DNA of 64,000 nt from Ecdyonurus torrentis (Eukaryota > Arthropoda > Insecta > Ephemeroptera > Heptageniidae), in assembly GCA_949318235.1 (NCBI GenBank), contig OX439130.1:40625260-40689259 (forward strand). Reading direction: 5' to 3'. A program made the position numbers and the translations under genes. Position 1 is the stretch's first letter; the number at the start of each line of letters is the position of its first letter. This document shows positions 55,509 through 64,000 of this stretch, one piece after another. The notes beneath the pieces are model-generated. The model worked only from the letters and a program-made list of their open reading frames with translations, had not been told where the DNA came from and searched no databases.

Positions 55509-56557
55509 AAGTCGCAGCAATGAAAATCAGTTATTTTAATTATTACTCACCATAAAAAATAATTTCGAGTATTGTTAGTTTTACAAATACATCATGAATA
55601 TTTTAACATAGCTTATTTTAAAAACACATGAACAACGATTTCACAAGTTATATTTTCTATCAAATATAAATGTGCTATTATTTAATGCAAAACTGCTCGA
55701 GATGTTTAATATCGAGAGAGTATATAAACATAAAATATTAGTACTATCAAGGCATCCTAAAAACGACATTTTTATTTAGACGTGTCTTGGTATTAAACAG
55801 GCTTTATATGAGACGTATTGAATTGTTTACCATTCTGTACTATACTTCTGTAAGTGCAAAATATTGTGATCTAAAGTTTTAATTTATTGACTTCAACATT
55901 CACAATACGAACTTATAACGTATTGCTTCCATCTAAATACTTTTTTTTTTCGTTAGGTTTTAAGTATAACTTTGCATATTACAAAACATGGAAAAAAGGA
56001 AGTAAGGAGTTACTATTTACACTTTTTTTTATAATAAATTTGTAAGAAATATACAACGTTTTTTAAGATCTAAAGAGCTAACTATTTACCGCTGAAGAAA
56101 TTACGTTTATACTAACGAATTACTGTTGAAACTTTTTTCAACCAAGTTGATAGTTTATACTAAAGAGCTACATCTATGTAACTGAATAATTTCTTAAATT
56201 TATGTTTGCCATGTAACATGGAACAAAGATACACTTATACAGTGATAACTTTACATCAAGTTTATATATTTTAAGTCATGTAGAACTAAAATTTTTATGT
56301 ATAAATCTGTATAAGACATTAAATTTCAATTTAAAACAAAAAAAATTTTTTTCAAGAGTTTTTGTTGATGTACAAAAGAAAATGTTTAAATAAAAGTAAT
56401 AAAATGTAATTTAGAACAAGACGAAGAAAGAAAGTAAATTAGATAAAAAAAAACTATTTTGTAGCTGTATATTTGATTTGTTTTGTTGATCGATTGTTAA
56501 CAACATGATAAAATTGATTGTGCAACATCAAAGTAACGTGTGCTCACAAATACACCG

Positions 56558-56582
56558 GTATATTATATATATATATATATAT
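56558..56582. repeat. (TA)n array, short
   Basis: TA array of about 25 bases after CACCGGTATAT. Confidence 0.93.
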
Positions 56583-57489
56583 TCCAAGCTATAAAGTTGG
56601 GATTTAAAGCGTATTTTTCATGTAACGATTTTCTCATAAAAATAAATTTTATTTTTCATTCACTATGATGTGAATATATTGCAATGAGTCGTTTAAGTAA
56701 TTCTTCAAATACTTTTTTTCCTCTTTATTTCACATCTATCACTTTTTTTTTATATATGTATATGTATGAGCATTGATTTTAATCTCGATCTATTCATCAA
56801 TTCTAATTTGTGATGCTCTCAAAGCGTTTTTTTTTTTTTTTTTTTTTTAATCTATCTTTCTCTTTCTGTATGTCACTCTGAATATTTTATATCAAAAATT
56901 AGTTTTTTGTTTCTTTTCTTTTTAATTTCGCCCTACTTTCTAAATAATTTGTCAACTCTTTAGCAGAATTAAATATTGAAGAAAACTTTTAATTTAATAT
57001 GTTATGTAATTCAGTGTATAATTTTCAAACACGAATAATAAATTATTTTAGAACAGCTAAATAATAACTTTATTTAGGAAACCAGACTTATTTTTTTGTA
57101 CTTATTTTTTTCTTTTCTTTTTTATATTATTTACATTTCAAATGAAGAGCGTGCTTCTAAATAAATTATTTCAAGATAATTTGAATTGCATGTGTAATTC
57201 ATGAGTTAGTTTTGACCTGTTTTAGATATATAGACGTAATGTATAAAATCTCACAAAAGTTTTATGTGTAAGAGAGAAAAAAAAAAGTACGTACGAAATA
57301 AGAAAGATTTTTAACGTTGTATTATATGACAATGTAAGTAAGAAAAAACAAAATGAAATTTTTCTGTTTTCATCATTTTATTTTTTTGAGATAAGTAAAT
57401 CATATTTTAAGGACAGTTTGATGTAGACTTGATTCTCTATGGGATTGATATGAAAGAAAAGTAGAAGGAACAACAGCAAGATGTTTTCG

Positions 57490-57735
57490 GAGTGTCAACA
57501 AAGTTAACTTTTTTGTCATTGTTGGATGGCACATGGACTTCACCTCTTATTTTATCTTGCATCCCAGCGGGTACGGTGACTACGTTTATCTGTGTGTATG
57601 TGTGTGCGCGCTGTATGCGTACCTGTACACGGAAAGAAAAATACACGTATGCCAAACAACGTCTTTCCCGCCAAAAGCCGCATCCGGAGTGCTAAACCAA
57701 TCAGAGAGCGTGTTATAAACCTACCAGCCAATCAC
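57490..57735. promoter_or_regulatory. E2F and double CCAAT promoter-like patch
   Basis: A GC- and CpG-richer patch of about 250 bases in AT-rich surroundings. It contains TTTCCCGCCAAAA (about 57664-57676), a near-ideal E2F site, and two CCAAT boxes in good context, ACCAATCAGAG (CCAAT at 57697-57701) and GCCAATCACAG (57728-57732). The boxes are 31 bases apart, about three helical turns, as in NF-Y-driven cell-cycle promoters. On the minus strand, an ATG at 57655 follows the E2F site and opens a 72-codon frame (57437-57655) of unknown relationship, interrupted by a plausible acceptor (TTTTTCTTTCCGTGTACAG). Promoter of an unseen gene, CpG-rich exon 1, or mobile-element relic are all possible. 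Confidence 0.4.
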
Positions 57736-59148
57736 AGTTGACTTTACATAGTTAATTACACTGCATCCTCTCGAATTAGTATTGGGAGAAATGTATGTTA
57801 TTTATATTACAGCAATTTACGGTACTAAAATTGTAAGTTTTAGATGTAAGAACACTCATAATTAGGAAAGTTTATCAAAACTTAAATATATTTGGATGAT
57901 GTGTTCATTTTGAAATGAGCAATGTGTTTAAACGTTTAGGTACGTTTAAACTGCAATTACAAGAGATTCATAACATTGATTGTACTTATTCTCAATGCTG
58001 CGCAATTAGGTATGAAAGTTAAAAATAGATGACTATAAAATATGATGTACGATAAGATAATTCCTACAAATATACGTGCTAATGTAATTGATTATTGATA
58101 AGGTTTCTGATAAATAAAGTTTTACGTCATAAGTGTATATTTGAAAAATAATAATAATAGTATATACTAAAAAAAATTAATAATAATAAAATATTGATGT
58201 GATTCTGTCTTTTATAACAGAACTGAAAATATTGATGCTCATATTTTAATTATCATTGAAGAATAAACTACTTTAATTATTCTGTATTTATCCAGAATAA
58301 TATATTATATAATTATGCTGTACAACATAATGTTTATGAACATAGTTATTATGAAGTATAGCATAGATTATGCTGTACTGACCAAATTGTGCTAACAAAA
58401 ATATTACGTATTTATTTTTATCCATGCTTGCAAGTAACTGTGATTAAAAAATTGTAACAAAATGTGAAAATGTAACGCGAGTTATATATAATTTAAACTT
58501 AAAGTCATTTTTATTTCGGCGATCAAAAAGCAACTTTCTAATCGAGCAGTCACGAGGATATGCAAATTACAGTTATATTTTTCTCTGTGTAAAATAATAA
58601 AAAGAGGGTAAAAAGGAAGACGAAGGTGGATCTCAGATATCAACATCTTGACTTATATAAAGAATGAGCAACTTGGGAAACAAGAGAGAAGGTCAAAGTT
58701 GACAAAATTGTATATAAGTGAAAACCCTTTATTATTTTTTTCTTTCCTCTACTTGTGTGTGTGTTTCTCGCATGTTTAAAATGAAAGTGATAAGACATAT
58801 AATATGACAATGAGATGTATCAAATTACATTTTGTATTATATTAAATTGAGCCATTTTCTCAACATATTATTCTTATGTATATTTATACAATATATTATC
58901 ATAGTTAAATTGCTATAAAAAAGTTGTATATTATATGAAATATGTTTTATGTTGTATAAAGTAATATTTTTCATGTCTCATCAAATATTAATGGACAAAA
59001 AAATATATAATATATATTTGTGTTCGAAAACATCATTTTTGAATTCACTATACATTTAGGTAATGTATGAAAGTGATTCCACTTCAAATTTTTTTCCCTT
59101 CAAAATTGAAACATACTTTTCAAATATAAAAGACATAAAAAGAGACTT

Positions 59149-59278
59149 AATTGACCACTTGCAATGAACGAACTTTTTAAAATAATTTGAATAATTCTTA
59201 AAGCATTTCTTATGTAAAAATCTTTTTCACTTACTTGCTGCAACAATTAAAAACATTTTATTGCAAGTGGTCCATTAC
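59149..59278. mobile_element. Short foldback MITE candidate
   Basis: The ends are inverted: TAATTGACCACTTGCAAT at 59149 and ATTGCAAGTGGTCCATTA ending at about 59276. Roughly 95 bases of AT-rich sequence lie between, with only weak pairing. There is no coding capacity and target duplications are not clear. Confidence 0.45.
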
Positions 59279-60072
59279 AATGAAATTATAAAAAATAACA
59301 TGATTTTTGAAGACTAATGTATTAAAGAAATAAGTTATTAAATTACAATTCTTTTACTTTTTATAAACATTTGTTCTACTATTATTATTATTGGTTGCAA
59401 CTACGATTGCAATATTTCAATAGATTGATTCCGCAATAGTTGTTTTGTGGATTATTTACTTCGTTCTCTTGTTCTCGTTACCTGCAAGTGACTTAATATA
59501 ACATTTGCTGCAGTATCCTGGGAGATATGCAACCAGGTGAACACAATACTATTGTCAGTTCGTTTTCTATAAGCTTTAGATTTTTTTATTTTTATTTTAC
59601 CCACATGAATTTCTTTTCTTAATTGACTATTGTCTATAGTATTCAGAAATAAATAGACTGATAAATTAAATTAAAGAAATTCAATATAAGTAACATTTAT
59701 CTATTGTTATGGATGACTTAATTCTTTCTTCAAATTGTATTACTTAATGTAGCGTGTTGAAAATTGTTCTTTAACATAATGGAAGGTATTTCTATTTATT
59801 TGTTCACAATAATATGCGAGCAGTATATTAATTTTGTATATTTTGATGTTTGTTTCAATGGTTGTGTTATAATTTACACAATTAGAGTGATTGAAGCTAG
59901 AAAATTAATCAATCAAATTTTATTTTGTTTATTGCATGCTGTATTATGATGAATGAGATTATTCTGCTAAAATTTATCGATTTTTTTTAAAAGCTTATTT
60001 CATTGCCCCTCTTTGGTGCAAGATAATTGTAACAAATAGAATTGTATTTCTGTTTCATGTATTTAATTCGAA

Positions 60073-60156
60073 GTACAGACTCTGTCATAGAAAATTTTAC
60101 TCCTTGCCTATATTCTAAGGCAATAAGAGTAAAATTTTATATGACAGAGGGTGTAC
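60073..60156. mobile_element. 84-base near-perfect hairpin, TA-flanked MITE-like
   Basis: After a flanking TA on each side, the left arm CAGACTCTGTCATAGAAAA pairs with the inverse of the right arm CACCCTCTGTCATATAAAA. Pairing continues through ATTTTACTC and TTGCCT to a loop of about 8 bases, with 24 of the first 27 positions matching. TA at both outer ends is the target duplication of Tc1/mariner-type elements, so a tiny palindromic MITE is the simplest reading. If transcribed, the stem is the size of a microRNA precursor. No second copy was found in the window. Confidence 0.6.
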
Positions 60157-60553
60157 CTTACTGTAAATGTTTAAGAGTAATTCTAATGATAATTTCAACC
60201 CACTATTTTTAAAGTATATTAATTTAAACTTTGATGTCACGTATCTATCTGTGAATTTCTATAATTCTTTTTTGTTTGTTTGTTATTTTTAGCATTTAAA
60301 GTGACAAACCATAAATTTTCAGTGACACTTATGAGAAATAGAAACTTGAAAAGTTTTATTGTTATGTATAGAGAAGAGAGAGAGAAAAACAATATGAAAT
60401 GTACGTACGGTATATATACGTGTACTCAAAAGTCAAAGTAATGTACGTAGTTAAAGGTAAAAGTTGCTATTTGAAGATTTATTACCCAAGGGAAAATCAT
60501 AATCAAGATCCTCGTACTTTGCCAACTTCCTGTCGTGCGATTTGGTAATTTAC

Positions 60554-60627
60554 CTGCCGCGTGAGCGAGCGAGCGTCTTATTAATAAAAACAGCAAACAC
60601 TTTCTCCGTCATCGTCATCGTCGTCAT
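60554..60627 (-). CDS. Possible first coding exon, minus strand (weak)
   Basis: In a small GC-rich patch, the minus strand reads ATG at 60627 and 24 sense codons (starting Met-Thr-Thr-Met-Thr-Met-Thr-Glu-Lys-Val-Phe, ending in an Ala-Arg-Ser-Arg-Gly stretch) up to CGGCAG|GTAAAT, a usable 5' splice site at 60553. The next codon after the donor would be a stop, so the frame ends where the possible intron starts. The product is not recognised, and the GACGATGACGATGACG start may simply be a degenerate trinucleotide repeat. Chance is a serious alternative. Confidence 0.2.
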
Positions 60628-61303
60628 TTCAAATTTAAATTTCACTCTCTAATGATCTGATCAATAACGTGTACTTAATTTGTTTTATGAGTATTTTCTA
60701 CTTCATTGCATTTATTGATTTCTTGTTAATAACAGTTTTTTTAAATGTATAAAATATGATTCAAGTTGTTACTTATTTTTAATTGTCTTAAAATTAGGTT
60801 TTACGATCATAGTTCATAGTTTTCATATAGTCATAATACAATCAATGCAAATAAAGAAAAAAAAATTGTATAATCACTAATATTAATAGTTAAAATTGTA
60901 AAATGTAGTAAATATTAAAATATTATGACCTGTCGTTGTGCTTATATATGGGCCAATTCAAATAACAATAATATCAAAATTATTAAATTTGTTACGTGTG
61001 ATATTTATTTATACCGACGGAAGTAATTATACAAATTGTAATAAAATCTCAAGTCTCAATAATCATAATATACACTGATGAAAATAAATGCACACTAACT
61101 AACTTATTAGCCCAATATCAGTACATTTGTTTATATATAACAATTAACGTAATATATTATGATGAATTGAATTACAACTAACAATACACAGCAAAACAAT
61201 TATATTGCACAACATAATTCCAAAATGGAAACAATTATTTATGCTATGTGATATAAATGCGTAATGTATTTTATTTATATGCAACTTTTTTATTCCTACA
61301 TTA

Positions 61304-61634
61304 TAGGAATAGACCAGAGAAAAACATAAGCATTTATATCACAAAACACTTGATGGGATTTACATAAATAACATTAGCTTGTGTCAAAACCCAAAAGTAA
61401 CCCCATAGCAGTGATCAGAAAATTCGATTTATGCAACCCGCACATTTCATACTAATTTTTGCATGTTTCTGACGTCATAAACATTAATTTTCACGCAAAT
61501 TGCATACTTTACAGTTTTTTCACACTCTCGTGGGGCTACATTAACATTCTGGTAAAAATTGTCATCAGTTTTGAAGATTCTATTTCGTGTTTATTCATTA
61601 AAAAGCACATGTTTTATGTGGTCTATGGCTTTAA
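61304..61634. mobile_element. MITE, copy 2 (CRE-bearing)
   Basis: Second copy, in the same orientation as 5455-5799 and about 331 bases long. The left terminus is TATAGGAATAGACCA, so one position of the supposed TTAA is changed; the right terminus GGTCTATGGCTTTAA is intact. The central part, including GCATGTTTCTGACGTCATAA with the CRE palindrome at 61470-61477, matches copy 1 exactly over more than 30 bases. A few small deletions distinguish the copies, for example near the CGTGGGGCTACATT segment. It has no coding capacity. Confidence 0.75.
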
Positions 61635-62231
61635 GTAAAATTAAAAATAGTGAGAAAAAAAAAAAAAACACGTAGTAATTTATATTACTGCTGACGTAAA
61701 ACATTGTCTCACTTCTGAAACTTTGTCAACAGAATTTTTAACTGAACTTACAACTCTTTATTATTATTATTATTAAATTTTTACACTCTCTACGTATCAG
61801 TCTTTCCATTATGCTGTCAACAATTCTGCATTATGTATATATTTTTTTACTTACTGAATTATAACGAGCTATTGTTTCTTATAAGAAAGGGTTAAATTAT
61901 CTTTCATGACATGATGTCACAAAATGTGAAATACGTTTTCTAAATCTAGACTGACAAAATAATCTGATATGTTTATTACGGATGCCACATTTTCAAACGA
62001 CAAAAATAACTCTTTTTTTTTTTTTTTTTAATGTATAAATTCTTTTTTTATTATTTTTTTTCATCTCGCTTATATAATTAGATTTTTTAAACGTTTCAAT
62101 GAACATGCTTAAAAAAATGTTACACACATCATTTAGAAAAATGAAATATCTCTTACAAAAATCTCAACTACCATTATACGAGTGCATTCTTTATAATAAT
62201 AATTTTGTTTTTTATCAAATAACACAATCTT

Positions 62232-62265
<34 letters not shown>

Positions 62266-62395
62266 GAGTTCATTTTTTCCAACTTTAAAAAAATAATATG
62301 TTTCAACAAAACCGGAAATTGCATTGCCATTTGAAAGCATTTTCATACCGAGGAAAACTTTATTTTTTTGTTTGTTATTTCAAAACTTTTTCATC

Positions 62396-62428
<33 letters not shown>

Positions 62429-62737
62429 TCGTTTGATAGACAGAGACGACACACAAAGTCCCCCCTTCTATTTTCTTTTGGTGAATAAAAATCAACCTTC
62501 TTTATTTTATCTTTTTTGCAAACATCTTCTTTTACAAAATGCTTTGGGTGTTTCCAACAACATATTTCTTCATATCTTTTTATTTTTGTAAGTTTTATGC
62601 AAATTTCGTACAAGAATCATAAGCTTAAGTTTTCGTATATGTGTGTAGTGTATCATTTCATATATTTCAGTTTTTTTAAGAAGAAAATATTACTATGCCT
62701 AACAAAAAACGCCTCTCTACTCTTTTGAATACATACT

Positions 62738-62740
<3 letters not shown>

Positions 62741-62806
<66 letters not shown>
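62741..62806. repeat. (CT)n microsatellite
   Basis: CT tract of about 65 bases ending at CTATGTAG. Confidence 0.97.
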
Positions 62807-62808
<2 letters not shown>

Positions 62809-62969
62809 GTAGAAGTCTTGAGTATTCTTTATAAATTCATGTAAATATTACAAGATGGGTTTTCTTGCTCTCTATATCGCAACAAGAACAAGTGTATGTT
62901 TAAGGACCATTATTATGATTCATTTTATTATGACTCTAATGTTTTTCTTTCTCGTATATATTTTATATC

Positions 62970-63108
<139 letters not shown>

Positions 63109-63559
63109 CGTTGTTCCGTAAAAAAATTGAACAGTTGTTTAAACGATGATAACAACAGAAATTTTGTAAAAATGTATTTTATAATGTAACTTAAAGCAAT
63201 AACTATATTTTTGTGTTTTTATTACCGCATTTATATTCTTACAGTTAGTATTTAAATATAACATTTATTTATGGTTAGTATTTGTATTTCTATGTTTTAC
63301 CTCATGTACGGTAAATTAACAATTCTTAAATTTAATAATAATTTAATTAAATTAGCGTTATTTAATATTAATATAAAATATAATAGTATGTGAGTAAATA
63401 GCTATAAGTTTAAATATTATACTATAGTGGCTCCCGGGATTAATGCGTCAAATACATTATAATTTAAATTTTCTGACTAATATAAATTTGCAGTTTTTAT
63501 CATGAGATTGACGATCATGCTTCAGCAAAATATTCTCTCTATTTTTTTTTCCTCTTTTC

Positions 63560-63655
63560 TTACGTAAATGTATGACGTCAAATATACATGAAGAATATCA
63601 TAGACAACCAATGAGAACTGTTTATATTAGTGACGTCAGAGTTATGTTATAAAAA
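63560..63655 (+). promoter_or_regulatory. bZIP/CCAAT/TATA promoter-like cluster
   Basis: In 96 bases, in order: TTACGTAA (63560-63567, PAR/E4BP4-type bZIP site), TGACGTCA (63573-63580), CCAAT within ACCAATGAGA (63608-63612), a second TGACGTCA (63631-63638) and TATAAAAA (63648-63655). Order and spacing fit a cAMP/bZIP-controlled TATA promoter on the plus strand, with transcription expected to start near 63675-63685. No coding exon is recognisable in the remaining 320 bases, so the gene, if any, would begin with a non-coding leader or lie beyond the window. Each motif alone could be chance; the cluster is much less likely to be. Confidence 0.45.
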
Positions 63656-64000
63656 CAGATTTACAAATCTACCTGATATACAGTAATCTTATGTGTAGGG
63701 GTAAATTTAATAAAAAAAAAAATTAAAGTATAATATACTGATATCTATTATTAATGTGACAGGGAAGAAGGAAATTAATAATTTATTCCATAAAATTACT
63801 AAATGTAAAAAATGCTATTTTATTGGAAATTTATAAATAATTATGCTATACAACGTTATTTATGCTGTTCTATGTAGCTATTACGTAACATAAATTGGGG
63901 ATTTTTATAATTATGTTGCAGAAATTATTTTAGAAAAAAAAAACATCTCTAAACTATTAATGATATAGAATCGAAGGATACGAATATTTTATATTCAAAT

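Overview
This window is eukaryotic, AT-rich non-coding DNA, most likely a very long intron or an intergenic stretch of an invertebrate animal genome. No open reading frame in either strand looks like a protein: the longer ones translate dinucleotide repeats (Leu-Ser, Arg-Glu, Tyr-Ile runs), homopolymers or AT-rich noise. No tRNA or rRNA gene, bacterial-type operon, CRISPR array or recognisable transposase was found. Simple repeats are extremely dense. There are about 28 (AG)n/(CT)n tracts, about 10 long (TA)n tracts and dozens of poly-A or poly-T runs of 17 to 40 bases, but only one clear (AC)n tract. AG and AT rich with AC scarce is a profile I associate with some crustaceans and other invertebrates, but the species cannot be fixed from this sequence.

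Layout. 1-8800: AT-rich DNA with small GA tracts, a pair of CRE palindromes at 3593-3623 and MITE copy 1 (5455-5799). 8800-23050: the densest microsatellite zone. It holds a 200-base assembly gap (11559-11758) directly after a GA tract, a perfect 53-copy CTCTCG array (15507-15824), a small G-rich hAT-like element (16901-17073), and two recursive-splice-like sites (9716 and 18638). 23050-39500: mostly featureless AT-rich DNA with long (TA)n arrays, a GC-richer patch near 25000, and a minus-strand recursive-splice-like site at 37105. 39778-43660: an old mobile element with arms of about 600 bases. A hairpin MITE (40857-41075) and a 1304-base hAT-type element (41528-42831, with a perfect 8-base target duplication) are nested in it. 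43661-64000: more microsatellites, a second recursive-splice-type mini-exon (49252-49295), a GC-rich E2F/CCAAT promoter-like patch (57490-57735), an 84-base hairpin (60073-60156), MITE copy 2 (61304-61634) and a bZIP/CCAAT/TATA cluster at the right edge (63560-63655).

The most interesting reading is that the window lies inside a giant intron removed in steps. Several places show a 3' splice site joined directly to a 5' splice site (AG|GTAAG). Two of them are followed 44 and 52 bases later by a second 5' splice site, which is the layout of a recursive-splicing exon. The second strong signal is the excess of the full CRE palindrome TGACGTCA (ten copies), some carried by MITEs and some clustered with TATA or CCAAT boxes. 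Both readings are inferences from motifs and need transcript data.
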